Positions 34,620 through 43,512 of a DNA stretch of 64,000 nucleotides are shown here, one piece after another (the first letter of the stretch is position 1; each line of letters opens with the position of its first letter). Position numbers and translations under genes: made by a program. This stretch comes from Pseudomonas chlororaphis (GTDB taxonomy: Bacteria; Pseudomonadota; Gammaproteobacteria; Pseudomonadales; Pseudomonadaceae): contig NZ_JSFK01000019.1 of NCBI RefSeq assembly GCF_000783395.1, positions 27,077-91,076 on the forward strand, in the 5' to 3' direction. The notes under the pieces are model-generated. The model was not told the DNA's origin and did not search any database. It saw only the letters and a list, made by a program, of their open reading frames with translations.

Positions 34620-36404
34620 TTAAGCCTGAACCAGCGGGCCGGGGTTTTTCAGGTATTGCTCGCGGATCGCCTTCGCCGACCAGTAGGTCAGTGCGGCAAC
34701 CAGGCCGGTCGGGTTGTAACCCAGGCCTTGCGGGAACGCCGAGGCGCCCGGAACGAAGACGTTGTGCACGTCCCAGCTCTGCAAGTAGCGATTCAACGCG
34801 CTCTTCTTCGGATCGGTGCCCATGATCGCGCCACCGTTAAGGTGTGTGGTCTGGTAAGACGCGGTGTTGAAGTGGTCACCGACTTTCTTGCTGATCACCG
34901 CGATGGCTTTCGGCCCCATCGCTTCGGCGACCTTGCCCATTTTCTCGACCATGAAGCGGTTCATCTTGATGTCGTTTTCCTGCCAGTCGAAGGTCATCCG
35001 CAGCAGCGGCAAGCCGTAGGCATCGCGGTACACCGGATCGAGATCGAGGTAGTTGCCACGGTAGGACTGATGCGCGCCGTGGGCATCCATCGACACCTGG
35101 TGGGTGTAGTAATCGGCGGTCGCGCGTTTCCAGTCGCTGCCCCAGGCCGGGGTGCCCGGCGGGTTCGACGTGCCGGCAATCGGCCGACTGCCGGCCTGGT
35201 TGACCCACATCGGCGAGCCACCGACGAAGCCATGTGGGCCGTGGTCGAAGTTGTCGGCGTTGAAATCGTCCAGCGCCACACCGTTGCCGCCGGCGCCGAT
35301 GAAGTTGTTGGTGTGGGTGTCCTTGTCGAAGAACGCCTTGATGGTCGCCATGTTCTGGTAGGCGAAGTTACGCCCGACCACGCCTTCGCCGGTGATCGGG
35401 TCGTATGGCTTGCCGATCCCGGAGAGCAGCATCAGACGCACGTTGTGCAACTGGAACGCGCCGAGAATCACCAGATCCGCCGGTTGCTCGATCTCGCGAC
35501 CCTGGCCGTCGATGTAGGTCACGCCGGTGGCCTTGGATTTCGTGCTGTCGAGGTTGACCCGCAACACGTGCGAGTTAGGCCGCAGCTCGAAATTCGGCAA
35601 CGGTTTCAGCGCGGGCAGAATGTTCACGTTCGGCGAGGCTTTGGAATACATGTAGCAGACATAGCCGCTGCAGAAACCGCAGAAGTTGCACGGGCCCATC
35701 TGTGCGCCGTAAGGGTTTGTGTAAGGCCCCGACGTGTTTGCCGAAGGCAGGTTGTAGGGTTTGTAACCGACCTCTGTCGCCGCTTTGCCGAACAGCTGTG
35801 CGGACACCGTATTTTTCTGCGCTTCCAGCGGGAACGGGTTGGAGCGATCCGGCGCGTACGGGTTACCGCCCTTGCCCTGGCCGACCAGTTGGCCCTTCAC
35901 CGTCCACGCCTGGCCCGAGGTGCCAAAGACTTTTTCTGCAAAGTCGAAGAACGGTTCCAGCTCTTCATAGCTGACGCCGAAGTCCTGGATGGTCATGTCT
36001 TTGGGGATAAAGCTTTTGCCGTAGCGCTCTTCGTAGTGGCTGCGCATGCGCAACTCGATCGGGTCGACCCGAAAGTGCACGCCCGACCAATGCAGGCCGG
36101 CGCCGCCAACACCATTGCCCGGCAGAAACGCGCCCAACTGGCGGTTCGGCAGGGCGATGTCGTTGACGCTGTGACGGATGGTGACGGTCTCTTTGGAGAT
36201 GTCCTGAAAGAGTTTTTTGCGCACGCTGTAGGTGAGTTCGTCGATCACCTGCGGGTAGTTGCCGTCGGGGTAGGTGTCCTGCATTGGCCCGCGCTCCAGC
36301 GCCAGCACGTTGAGGCCCGCTTCGGTGAGTTCCTTGGCCATGATCGCGCCGGTCCAGCCGAAACCGACAATGACCGCGTCAACCTTCTTCATTACCGTTG
36401 CCAT
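34620..36404 (-). CDS. GMC-family flavoprotein, large subunit of a gluconate 2-dehydrogenase-type complex
   Basis: 594 aa FAD enzyme. The dinucleotide motif VDAVIVGFGWTGAIMAKEL is at the N-terminus (GXGXXG variant), with GNGVGGAGLHWSG, GPCNFCGFCSGYVCYMYSKAS (Cys-rich, typical of this family) and the C-terminal GNYLDLDPVYRD and FPQGLGYNPTGLVAALTYW. It oxidises a sugar acid or polyol at the periplasmic face. It has no signal peptide and is probably exported as a complex with the TAT-signal small subunit. Substrate (gluconate or 2-ketogluconate) is inferred. Confidence 0.9.
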   Translation of the reverse strand: MATVMKKVDAVIVGFGWTGAIMAKELTEAGLNVLALERGPMQDTYPDGNYPQVIDELTYSVRKKLFQDISKETVTIRHSVNDIALPNRQLGAFLPGNGVGGAGLHWSGVHFRVDPIELRMRSHYEERYGKSFIPKDMTIQDFGVSYEELEPFFDFAEKVFGTSGQAWTVKGQLVGQGKGGNPYAPDRSNPFPLEAQKNTVSAQLFGKAATEVGYKPYNLPSANTSGPYTNPYGAQMGPCNFCGFCSGYVCYMYSKASPNVNILPALKPLPNFELRPNSHVLRVNLDSTKSKATGVTYIDGQGREIEQPADLVILGAFQLHNVRLMLLSGIGKPYDPITGEGVVGRNFAYQNMATIKAFFDKDTHTNNFIGAGGNGVALDDFNADNFDHGPHGFVGGSPMWVNQAGSRPIAGTSNPPGTPAWGSDWKRATADYYTHQVSMDAHGAHQSYRGNYLDLDPVYRDAYGLPLLRMTFDWQENDIKMNRFMVEKMGKVAEAMGPKAIAVISKKVGDHFNTASYQTTHLNGGAIMGTDPKKSALNRYLQSWDVHNVFVPGASAFPQGLGYNPTGLVAALTYWSAKAIREQYLKNPGPLVQA

Positions 36405-36406
36405 GC

Positions 36407-37153
36407 TTAAGCCCTCTCGCCGCGAATCGAAACTGCCGGGAAGGGGTATTGCTCGTTGCGTTCCACCCAATCCATGAAATCGGCGCGGGCGCCGGGGAAG
36501 CCGATCATGGTCCAGCCGACCATGCCTTTGTTGCCACCGTGGATCGGGTCGCAAAAGAACCCTTCCTTGGTGTTTTGCAGCAGCAGATTGAAGAAAATCT
36601 TCGCCGGAACGGCGTCGAATTGCGGCTTGCCGGCTTCGAGTTGCTTGAGCAAATCGTCTCGGGTAGCGCTGTCTTGCTCAGCAAATACTTTACCGTTGAG
36701 GGATTTTGCCCACTGATCCGTAGCGGCGATGCCGAGACGATAGATCTCTTTAGGCACCAGTTTGCTCTGCCAGCCCATCTCGGGAGCGGCGTCGGCATTG
36801 AACGGGCCTTGCATGTACCACAGGGCGCCGGCGGCGTACGGCGTGTGCATCTGGCGATCGATGTATTCCGGCACACCGGCTTCGAGCGCGCCCGGGCCTT
36901 GGGCATCGTTGGGGATCAATTGCGCGACGGCGGCATTGATGAACGCCCACTCTTCGGCGGTGAAATAGCTCGGCTGGTAAACACTGGCGTCAGCACGAAC
37001 CGGTTGTGGCGCGGGCGCAGCCGGTGCCGCTTCAGGCGCTGCTTGCAGGACGCTGCTACCCAGACCGGTGCCGGCCAGGGTGACCACTGGAATCAGGGTC
37101 AGGGATTTGCGCAAAAACTCACGCCGCGGGTTGTCTCGATCTTCATCAGACAT
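36407..37153 (-). CDS. Gluconate 2-dehydrogenase subunit 3-type protein with TAT signal
   Basis: 248 aa small subunit. The N-terminus MSDEDRDNPRREFLRKSLTL is a twin-arginine signal (RREFLRKS) followed by a hydrophobic stretch. The mature part matches the gluconate-2-DH subunit 3 family (FTAEEWAFINAAVAQLIPND; GALEAGVPEYIDRQM; GFFCDPIHGGNKGMVGW). It probably carries the GMC subunit across the membrane in folded form. Start at 37153 follows GAGGTG. First gene of the three-gene operon. The 302-bp upstream gap shows no gene. Confidence 0.9.
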   Translation of the reverse strand: MSDEDRDNPRREFLRKSLTLIPVVTLAGTGLGSSVLQAAPEAAPAAPAPQPVRADASVYQPSYFTAEEWAFINAAVAQLIPNDAQGPGALEAGVPEYIDRQMHTPYAAGALWYMQGPFNADAAPEMGWQSKLVPKEIYRLGIAATDQWAKSLNGKVFAEQDSATRDDLLKQLEAGKPQFDAVPAKIFFNLLLQNTKEGFFCDPIHGGNKGMVGWTMIGFPGARADFMDWVERNEQYPFPAVSIRGERA

Positions 37154-37455
37154 GGGGTGCACCTCATCAGGCATTAGGGGACAGCCGCTTCTGCGAGCGG
37201 CTTGAGGGTTTTTCGTCGCGACAACAGCGGTCTGACCCAGGAAAAGGGGGCGCGCGTGCAACATCATGTGACAAATGGTAGCAGGCTAAGCTTCTCGATG
37301 AACCGATTCAGCGGAAAAAAGACCGGTTTTCTTAACTGCAATGGTCGAAAGCGTGCGGATTCACGTTTCTTTGACAGGCGCCTCACAGGGCTTTGACCGT
37401 GTAACGCCGAAGCTGCGTTTCCCTCATCGATGAATCCCGACACGGTTACCCCAGC

Positions 37456-38100
37456 ATGTTCCGAGTGCGTTTTTTTCCTGCTTTGTGTGTATCGTTCTTA
37501 GCGCTGTTTTACTGGCTGCCGGCCCAGGCTGCGACGCCAGCTACAGCCCGGCCCGCTGATTGGGCGCAACCGGTCGAAGTGCAATACAACCTGTTCCAGA
37601 TGTCGCCGACGCTCTATCGCAGCGCATTGCCGGATGGTGGCGCCGTGCCGTTGCTGAAAAACCTCAAGGTCGCCACGGTGATCAACTTCCTGCCGGAAGC
37701 CGACACTAATTGGTTGTCCGAGCCGGGCATCAATCAGGTGCAACTGCCGTATCGCACTAATCACGTCGACGATGCCGATGTGCTCAAGACCCTGCGGGCT
37801 ATTCAGTCTGCCGAAGCCAGCGGTCCGGTATTGATGCATTGCAAACACGGCTCCGACCGCACGGGCCTGATGGCGGCGATGTATCGCGTGGTGGTGCAGG
37901 GCTGGAGCAAAGAAGATGCGTTGAGCGAGATGACTCAGGGCGGTTTTGGTGAGAGCGGGCACTTTCGCGACAGTGTGCGCTACGTGATGCAGGCCGATGT
38001 CGACAAGCTGCGCACGGCACTGGCCAATGGCGATTGCAGCACCAGCGCGTTTGCTACCTGCTCGATGAAGAGCTGGTTTCAGTCAGTCAATCTGAAGTAA
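37456..38100 (+). CDS. TpbA-like periplasmic dual-specificity tyrosine phosphatase
   Basis: 214 aa. A signal peptide (ending LPAQA/ATP) is followed by a DSP fold with the catalytic P-loop LMHCKHGSDRTGLMAAMYR (CX5R) near residue 128 and the general-acid Asp in NHVDDADVL. The N-terminal QYNLFQMSPTLYRSALPDGG strongly resembles P. aeruginosa TpbA (PA3885), which dephosphorylates the diguanylate cyclase TpbB/YfiN and reduces c-di-GMP. It lies divergently from the gluconate dehydrogenase operon here, not next to a yfiBNR locus, so the partner is not evident. Confidence 0.85.
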   Translation: MFRVRFFPALCVSFLALFYWLPAQAATPATARPADWAQPVEVQYNLFQMSPTLYRSALPDGGAVPLLKNLKVATVINFLPEADTNWLSEPGINQVQLPYRTNHVDDADVLKTLRAIQSAEASGPVLMHCKHGSDRTGLMAAMYRVVVQGWSKEDALSEMTQGGFGESGHFRDSVRYVMQADVDKLRTALANGDCSTSAFATCSMKSWFQSVNLK

Positions 38101-38104
38101 GTGC

Positions 38105-38135
38105 AACCTTCCACGACATTGCGTCGTGGAAGGTT
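38105..38135. terminator. Hairpin between tpbA-like gene and yheV
   Basis: AACCTTCCACGAC-ATTGC-GTCGTGGAAGGTT is a perfect 13-bp stem 4 bp after the stop of the phosphatase gene and 13 bp from the convergent yheV stop. There is no clear T-run on the + strand, so termination may be partial. It could serve both genes. Confidence 0.55.
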
Positions 38136-38148
38136 CTCAAGCCGCAAC

Positions 38149-38436
38149 TCAGTCTTCGGATTTTTTCTTCAGCTTCGGATTGGGGAAGAACTGCACCGCC
38201 TGCACGGTCTTGTCCGGCGCGGGTTTGTTCAGCGCGCTGGTGTTGACCCGCGTGCCCAGTTCTTTCGGTACTGAAAGTCCTTGCTCGTTGAGTGTGTCGG
38301 CGTAACCGCAAGCCACACATTCACGGTGCGGCACGCTGTCCTCGTTCCACATCATCAACTTGTCCGGTTCGCTGCACGCCGGGCAGACGGCCCCGGCGAT
38401 AAAGCGTTTCTTGGTAATCACAGGTGCCTCATTCAT
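38149..38436 (-). CDS. yheV: YheV-family putative zinc-ribbon protein
   Basis: 95 aa cytoplasmic protein with two CXXC pairs, VCPACSEPDK and RECVACGYADTLN, forming a predicted zinc ribbon, followed by a basic C-terminus (PNPKLKKKSED). It matches the YheV/DUF2387 family and the PA0066 position. The ATG overlaps the prlC stop by 4 bp, so it is probably translationally coupled to prlC. Function unknown; the prlC-yheV pairing is conserved in pseudomonads. Confidence 0.88.
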   Translation of the reverse strand: MNEAPVITKKRFIAGAVCPACSEPDKLMMWNEDSVPHRECVACGYADTLNEQGLSVPKELGTRVNTSALNKPAPDKTVQAVQFFPNPKLKKKSED

Positions 38437-40484
38437 GCTGCCGCGTCCTCACTCAGGCCGCTGTGGCGCAAGAGTGCGTCAATCGATGGCTCACGGCCAC
38501 GGAAGTCGACGAACAGCACCATCGGTGCCTGCGAACCGCCGCGAGCCAGAATCGCTTCGCGGAAGGCGCGACCGGTTTCAGCGTTGAGCACGCCGTCTTC
38601 TTCGAATTTCGAGAAGGCATCGGCCGAGAGCACTTCAGCCCACTTGTAGCTGTAGTAACCCGCCGCGTAACCGCCGGCGAAGATGTGCGCGAAGCTGTTC
38701 GGGAAGCGGTTGTAGGCCGGTGGGCGCATCACCGACACCTCGTCACGCACGCCTTCCAGCACTTGTGCAACGCTACGGCCGTCACCGTGGGTGGCGTGGA
38801 GCTCGAAGTCGAACATCGAGAATTCCATCTGACGGACCATCATCAGGCCGGACTGGAAATTTTTCGCCGCGAGCATTTTTTCCAGCAGATCCTGCGGCAG
38901 CGGCTCGCCGCTTTCGTAGTGACCGGAGATCAGCGCCAGGCCTTCCGGCTCCCAGCACCAGTTTTCCATGAACTGGCTCGGCAGCTCGACCGCGTCCCAT
39001 GCCACGCCGTTGATGCCCGATACACCGGCGTGATCCACGCGGGTCAGCAAGTGATGCAGGCCGTGACCGAATTCGTGGAACAGCGTGGTCACTTCATCGT
39101 GGGTCAGCAGCGCAGGCTTGCCGCTGTCGGCCGGGGTGAAGTTGCACACCAGATTGGCCACCGGGCTTTGCAGAACACCGTCGACGGTGCGGCGACGGTC
39201 GCGGGCGCCGTCCATCCAGGCCCCGCCACGCTTGTTGGCGCGGGCGTAGAGGTCGAAGAAGAAGCGGCCGACGTGCTGACCGTTCTCCTTGATTTCGAAC
39301 AGGCGAACATCCGGGTGCCAGGTATCGAAGCCTTTCTGCTCGGCGATCTCGATGCCGTACAGACGCTGAACGATGGCAAACAGACCGCCCAGCACTTTAT
39401 CGATCGGGAAGTAAGCGCGCAGGGTTTCCTGGGCAACGCTGTAGCGTTGTTCACGGAGTTTTTCGCCGTAGAAACCGCTGTCCCAGCTCTGCAGATCGGC
39501 GCAGCCCTGTTCGGCGGCGTAGGCGCGCAGCTGTTGCAGATCCTGCTCAGCGAACGGCTTGCTGCGCTTGGCCAGATCGCGCAGGAAGCTCAGCACCTGA
39601 TCGCTGGAATCGGCCATTTTGGTGGCCAGGCTCAGTTCGGAGAAACTGGCGAAACCCAACAGTTTGGCCAGTTCCTGACGCAGGTCGAGGATCTCTTCCA
39701 TCACCGGGCCGTTATCGTTCTGGCCAGCGTTCGGGCCTTGATCCGAGGCGCGGGTGCAGTAGGCGGCGTAGACTTCTTCACGCAGCGCGCGGTCTTGCGC
39801 GTAGGTCATCACCGCGTAGTAACTCGGGAATTCCAGGGTGATCAGCCAACCGTCGAGGCTTTTGGCTTGCGCGGCGGCAGCCATTTGCGCCTTGGCCGAA
39901 TCGGTCAGGCCAGCGAGGGCGGCCTCTTCGGTGACATGCTTGGTCCACGCCTGAGTGGCGTCGAGCAGTTGATTGGAGAAGCGGCTGCCCAGCTCGGACA
40001 GTTTGCTTTGCACTTCGGCGTAGCGCTTCTGTTCGGCTTCCGGAAGGTCGATACCCGACAGACGGAAGTCACGCAGGGCGTGTTCCAGAATAGTCTTTTG
40101 CGCCACGTCGAAACCGGCGGCTTCCGGGCTGTTGGCCAGTGCTTCATAAGCCTGGAACAGTTCGCGGTTCTGGCCCATCTCGGTGGAGTAGGCGCTCAGG
40201 GCTGGCAGGCACGACTCGTAGGCTTCGCGCAGTTCGGCGCTGTTGCACACGGCGTTGAGGTGGCTGACCGGGCTCCATGCAGCGCCGAGGCGGTCATTGA
40301 GTTCGTCCATCGCCAACACCAGGCCGGCCCAGGTTGGATTCTGGACTTGGGTCTTGAGGATTTCGGCAATGGCGGCGCGGTTGTCGGCCAGGATCGTTTC
40401 GATGGCGGGCAGGACGTGTTCGGCACGGATCGTGGAGAACGGTGGCAGGTCGTAGGACTGCAGCAGAGGGTTGTTCACGCTCAC
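38433..40484 (-). CDS. prlC: Oligopeptidase A (M3 metallopeptidase)
   Basis: 683 aa cytoplasmic zinc peptidase that degrades small peptides, including cleaved signal peptides. The active site FHEFGHGLHHLLT (HEXXH) is near residue 463, with the third ligand in GINGVAWDAVELPSQFMENW. The length fits the thimet oligopeptidase family. Start GTG at 40484 (MSVNNPLLQSYDLP) is preceded by AAGGTG; an in-frame GTG 9 bp upstream is possible. Overlaps yheV by 4 bp and is divergent from the gamma-carbonic anhydrase gene. Confidence 0.95.
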   Translation of the reverse strand: MSVNNPLLQSYDLPPFSTIRAEHVLPAIETILADNRAAIAEILKTQVQNPTWAGLVLAMDELNDRLGAAWSPVSHLNAVCNSAELREAYESCLPALSAYSTEMGQNRELFQAYEALANSPEAAGFDVAQKTILEHALRDFRLSGIDLPEAEQKRYAEVQSKLSELGSRFSNQLLDATQAWTKHVTEEAALAGLTDSAKAQMAAAAQAKSLDGWLITLEFPSYYAVMTYAQDRALREEVYAAYCTRASDQGPNAGQNDNGPVMEEILDLRQELAKLLGFASFSELSLATKMADSSDQVLSFLRDLAKRSKPFAEQDLQQLRAYAAEQGCADLQSWDSGFYGEKLREQRYSVAQETLRAYFPIDKVLGGLFAIVQRLYGIEIAEQKGFDTWHPDVRLFEIKENGQHVGRFFFDLYARANKRGGAWMDGARDRRRTVDGVLQSPVANLVCNFTPADSGKPALLTHDEVTTLFHEFGHGLHHLLTRVDHAGVSGINGVAWDAVELPSQFMENWCWEPEGLALISGHYESGEPLPQDLLEKMLAAKNFQSGLMMVRQMEFSMFDFELHATHGDGRSVAQVLEGVRDEVSVMRPPAYNRFPNSFAHIFAGGYAAGYYSYKWAEVLSADAFSKFEEDGVLNAETGRAFREAILARGGSQAPMVLFVDFRGREPSIDALLRHSGLSEDAAA

Positions 40485-40572
40485 GGTTGGCACCTTGGCT
40501 GGGGAAACATTGCCCCATCTTAATTACAATCGGCATTCACCGCAGCTATCGGCGACAGAGAGAGAAATTATC

Positions 40573-41118
40573 GTGTCCGTTCGCAAGTACCAGAATCACA
40601 CCCCGCACTTGAACAAAGGCGCGTTTGTCGACGGCTCGGCGGTGGTCATCGGCGACGTCGAAATCGGCGAAGACAGCTCGGTTTGGCCGCTGACCGTGAT
40701 CCGTGGCGACATGCACCGCATCCGCATCGGTGCGCGCACCAGCGTGCAGGACGGCTGCGTGTTGCACATCACCCACGCCGGCCCGTTCAACCCGGACGGC
40801 TTCCCGCTGCTGATCGGCGATGACGTGACCATCGCCCACAAAGTCATGCTGCATGGTTGCAGCGTCGGCAGCCGCGTGCTGATCGGCATGGGCAGCATCG
40901 TCATGGACGGCGCAGTGGTTGAAGACGACGTGATCATCGGCGCCGGCAGCCTGGTGCCGCCGGGCAAGCGCCTCGAAAGTGGCTTCCTTTATGTCGGTAG
41001 CCCGGTGAAACAGGTCCGTCCGCTCACCGACAAGGAAAGAGCTTTCTTCACTTACAGCGCCGCCAACTACGTGAAGCTCAAGGATCTGCATCTGGCCGAA
41101 GGCTACGACACACTCTGA
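40573..41118 (+). CDS. Gamma-carbonic anhydrase family protein
   Basis: 181 aa left-handed beta-helix protein made of hexapeptide repeats (VVIGDVEIGEDSSVWPLTVIRGD). The candidate zinc histidines are present: VLHITHAG and IAHKVMLHGC. GTG start at 40573 gives MSVRKYQNHTPHL. YrdA-like homologues bind zinc, but not all show carbonic anhydrase activity. It is the second carbonic-anhydrase-type gene in this window, unrelated in fold to the one at 30216. Followed 29 bp later by a HAD phosphatase gene. Confidence 0.9.
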   Translation: MSVRKYQNHTPHLNKGAFVDGSAVVIGDVEIGEDSSVWPLTVIRGDMHRIRIGARTSVQDGCVLHITHAGPFNPDGFPLLIGDDVTIAHKVMLHGCSVGSRVLIGMGSIVMDGAVVEDDVIIGAGSLVPPGKRLESGFLYVGSPVKQVRPLTDKERAFFTYSAANYVKLKDLHLAEGYDTL

Positions 41119-41147
41119 ATCGAATGCGCGACTGCTCAGGAATACCC

Positions 41148-41798
41148 ATGCATTACCAAACCGTACTGTTCGACCTCGATGGCACCCTGACCGACCCGCG
41201 TGAGGGCATCACCCGTTCCATCCAGTTCGCCCTCGCCAAGCTCGGTATCGATGAGCCGGACCTGACCAAACTGGAGCACTTCATCGGCCCGCCGCTGTTG
41301 CAGGCGTTCATGCAGTTCTACGGATTTGATGAGGCCAAGGCGTGGCAGGCGGTGAATTTCTACCGCGAGCGCTTCAAGGTCACTGGCCTTTATGAAAACC
41401 GTGTCTTCGAGGGCGTTACCCCGTTGTTGGAAACCCTGAGCGGGCAGGGCCGGCAGCTTTACATCGCGACATCGAAGCCGTGGGAATTTGCCCGCGAGAT
41501 TGCCCGGCATTTTGATTTTGCCCGGCACTTCAAGGTGATTTACGGCAGCGAGCTGGATGGGACGCGCACCAACAAGGTTGAGCTGATTGCGCATCTGATC
41601 AATGAAGAAGGGCTGGACCCGGCGAATACGTTGATGATCGGCGATCGCAAGCATGACTTGATCGGGGCGCGCAGCAACGGGCTGGATGCGGCGGCGGTCG
41701 GTTATGGGTTTGGCAGCTTTGAAGAGTTGAATGCCGAGGCGCCGGCTTATCACTTTGAAACGCTGGACGCGTTGCATCAGGCGTTTCTGCGGCGCTGA
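41148..41798 (+). CDS. HAD-family phosphatase (phosphoglycolate phosphatase-like)
   Basis: 216 aa HAD hydrolase. Motif I VLFDLDGTLTDPREG (nucleophile Asp) at the N-terminus, a helical cap domain (about residues 16-80), motif II ATSKP, and motif IV LMIGDRKHDLIGARSNG. Probably a phosphoglycolate phosphatase or a general sugar/nucleotide phosphatase. Start at 41148 (MHYQTVLFDLDG) is preferred to an upstream ATG at 41124. It follows the gamma-carbonic anhydrase gene closely and may be co-transcribed. Confidence 0.88.
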   Translation: MHYQTVLFDLDGTLTDPREGITRSIQFALAKLGIDEPDLTKLEHFIGPPLLQAFMQFYGFDEAKAWQAVNFYRERFKVTGLYENRVFEGVTPLLETLSGQGRQLYIATSKPWEFAREIARHFDFARHFKVIYGSELDGTRTNKVELIAHLINEEGLDPANTLMIGDRKHDLIGARSNGLDAAAVGYGFGSFEELNAEAPAYHFETLDALHQAFLRR

Positions 41799-41807
41799 TC
41801 AGTACGC

Positions 41808-41889
41808 CATCGCTGGCAAGCCAGCTCCCACAGGTGAGTGATGTACTCAGGTTCACCGCTGTCCCTGTGGGAGCTGGCTTGCCAGCGAT
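41808..41889. repeat. REPIN, type B
   Basis: ATCGCTGGCAAGCCAGCTCC (then CACAGG) is mirrored by CCCTGTGG...TTGCCAGCGAT. It separates the convergent HAD phosphatase and aminopeptidase genes. Second copy of the type seen at 28483. Confidence 0.9.
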
Positions 41890-41898
41890 GAGGCCAAT

Positions 41899-42990
41899 TC
41901 AGCCACGAAAGGTCTGAGAGTCTGCCAACGCTTTCAGCGCCGCTTTGCGCTCAGCGGCCGGCAGCTCCCCTAACTTCTCCACCTCCGCATAAAACCTCAT
42001 CCAATCCCCGCCGACCTTTTTGAACAACGCCGCAAACGCCGGCACCCACTGGTCATAAAGCCCAAACGGCAACAACCGCGCATTGTTCAACGGCGTATTC
42101 ACCCACGCGTCATAACGCTTGTCCCCAGCCCACTGACTGTCCCTCATCACCCGATAAGCCCGGCGAAACTGCTCGAACTCGGCCGCTTTGCGTTCGCGCA
42201 TGTGCTCAGCCGGCAATGGCTGGGCATACAGTTTTTCCAGCCGTGAACGGGTATCGAGGACCAATTCAATGAACTGATCGCGCTGCTTCAGCCGCGAATC
42301 GGTGTCCGCCGGCAACCCACGAAATGCCCGCCACTGCCGCGTGCCTTCCTGCTCGACAAACGAGGCGAAGGATTCGTTGAACTCGGTGTCGTCCTTCACA
42401 TAAAAGCGCTGATGCGCCAGCTCATGAAAGATCAAGGTGGCCAGGCGCTCATCACCCCAGCCCATCATCGAATTAAGGATCGGGTCGTTGAACCAGCCCA
42501 GCGTCGAATAGGCCTCAACGCCGCCAATCGACACGTCCATGCCTTGCAGGCGCTGGATCGCCGCTTCGCCGCGCGCGGCGCTCTGGCTGTAATAACCGCG
42601 ATAGGCCACACACCCGGCAATCGGGAAGCAATGATTCTGCGGCGTCAGGGAAAACTCCTGCGTGGCGAACACATTCCACACCACGTACGGGCGATGGATG
42701 TCGGCGTAAAGGCGATAGCTCTGGTTGTCCGGCAAGTGCAGATGCTCGCTGGCAAAGGCGCGGGCCTTTTGCGATTGCGCCAGGTGTGCGCGCAGTGTGG
42801 CGTCGCGGCTCGGGTCATCGATTACCTTTTCCACAGGCTCGCGCGCCCGCAGCAATTGCAACTGACCGCTGGCCAACTGAGCGTAATAGCTGACGCTGGC
42901 GCAACCGTTGAGCAACAAAAACAACACACCCGGAAACAAAACCCGAAAAACGCGATCAAGTAACCCAAGGCTTGGAAACGGCCTGATCAA
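41899..42990 (-). CDS. Lipoprotein aminopeptidase (DUF2265/PF10023-type)
   Basis: 363 aa. The N-terminus has a membrane segment ending in a lipobox (LFLLLNGCASVS, Cys about 30). The zinc motif TLIFHELAHQRFYVKDDTEFNESFASFVEQEG gives HEXXH and a downstream Glu, as in the putative aminopeptidase family PF10023. So it is a predicted membrane-tethered, probably periplasmic metallopeptidase. Substrate unknown. Divergent from two paralogous small lipoproteins. Confidence 0.85.
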   Translation of the reverse strand: MIRPFPSLGLLDRVFRVLFPGVLFLLLNGCASVSYYAQLASGQLQLLRAREPVEKVIDDPSRDATLRAHLAQSQKARAFASEHLHLPDNQSYRLYADIHRPYVVWNVFATQEFSLTPQNHCFPIAGCVAYRGYYSQSAARGEAAIQRLQGMDVSIGGVEAYSTLGWFNDPILNSMMGWGDERLATLIFHELAHQRFYVKDDTEFNESFASFVEQEGTRQWRAFRGLPADTDSRLKQRDQFIELVLDTRSRLEKLYAQPLPAEHMRERKAAEFEQFRRAYRVMRDSQWAGDKRYDAWVNTPLNNARLLPFGLYDQWVPAFAALFKKVGGDWMRFYAEVEKLGELPAAERKAALKALADSQTFRG

Positions 42991-43049
42991 AATAAGAAAT
43001 CCCCCGGAGAGTCTGCCCGCAAGACTATCCCGCCTAAAGGAGCACCGCT

Positions 43050-43472
43050 ATGCGCATGTTGATGCTGTCAGGAGGCCTGCTGACGCTGGCCGGTTGTGCC
43101 GGATTCGGTATGCCCGATCCTGACCCCTCGCAAGCCTGGATCGATCTTGATGCCCGGCAACAGGACACGGCGCTGCAAGCGCTGCAGGTCGATACCCAGG
43201 CGACCGCCGATAAACGCTATTTTGAAGTGCAGCCCGGCAGCCATGAGTTGAAGGTGCGTTATCAATTTCCGGTAGAGGCGACCAACATCGGTCCCGACGC
43301 TGAACCGTTGTGGCGTGATTGCCAGTTGAGCGTGAAATTCAAGGACTTCAATGCCGGCCAACGCTATCAGTTGCAGGCTGGCAGTATCGGTTTCCGCCCT
43401 TGGGCCAAGCTCTATGACGAGCAGCGCAAAGTGGTAGGCCAGGGCACACCGGCAGGCTGTCAGCGCACCTGA
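43050..43472 (+). CDS. Small lipoprotein, paralogue 1
   Basis: 140 aa. MRMLMLSGGLLTLAGCAGFG ends in a lipobox (LAGC, Cys 16). The mature domain has ADKRYFEVQPGSHELKVRYQF, a central Cys, and GFRPWAKLYDEQRK. It is clearly related to the next gene: both share (R/Y)FxVxPGSHELxVR and a two-Cys pattern, so they form a tandem duplication (about 40 bp apart). Predicted beta-rich periplasmic domain, function unknown. SD AAGGAG lies upstream. Confidence 0.78.
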   Translation: MRMLMLSGGLLTLAGCAGFGMPDPDPSQAWIDLDARQQDTALQALQVDTQATADKRYFEVQPGSHELKVRYQFPVEATNIGPDAEPLWRDCQLSVKFKDFNAGQRYQLQAGSIGFRPWAKLYDEQRKVVGQGTPAGCQRT

Positions 43473-43512
43473 TCGGCGCTATGCTGAGGATTCACATCCG
43501 TGGAAATTCATC

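Noticed and set aside
34479..36410. A 643-aa open frame on the + strand
   Set aside because: It is antisense to the GMC flavoprotein gene. Such long antisense frames are common in high-GC DNA, and its protein is low-complexity and Val/Arg/His-rich with no domains.
38424..40523. A 699-aa open frame on the + strand
   Set aside because: It mirrors prlC, whose HEXXH motif and length are clear; the + frame shows no family features.
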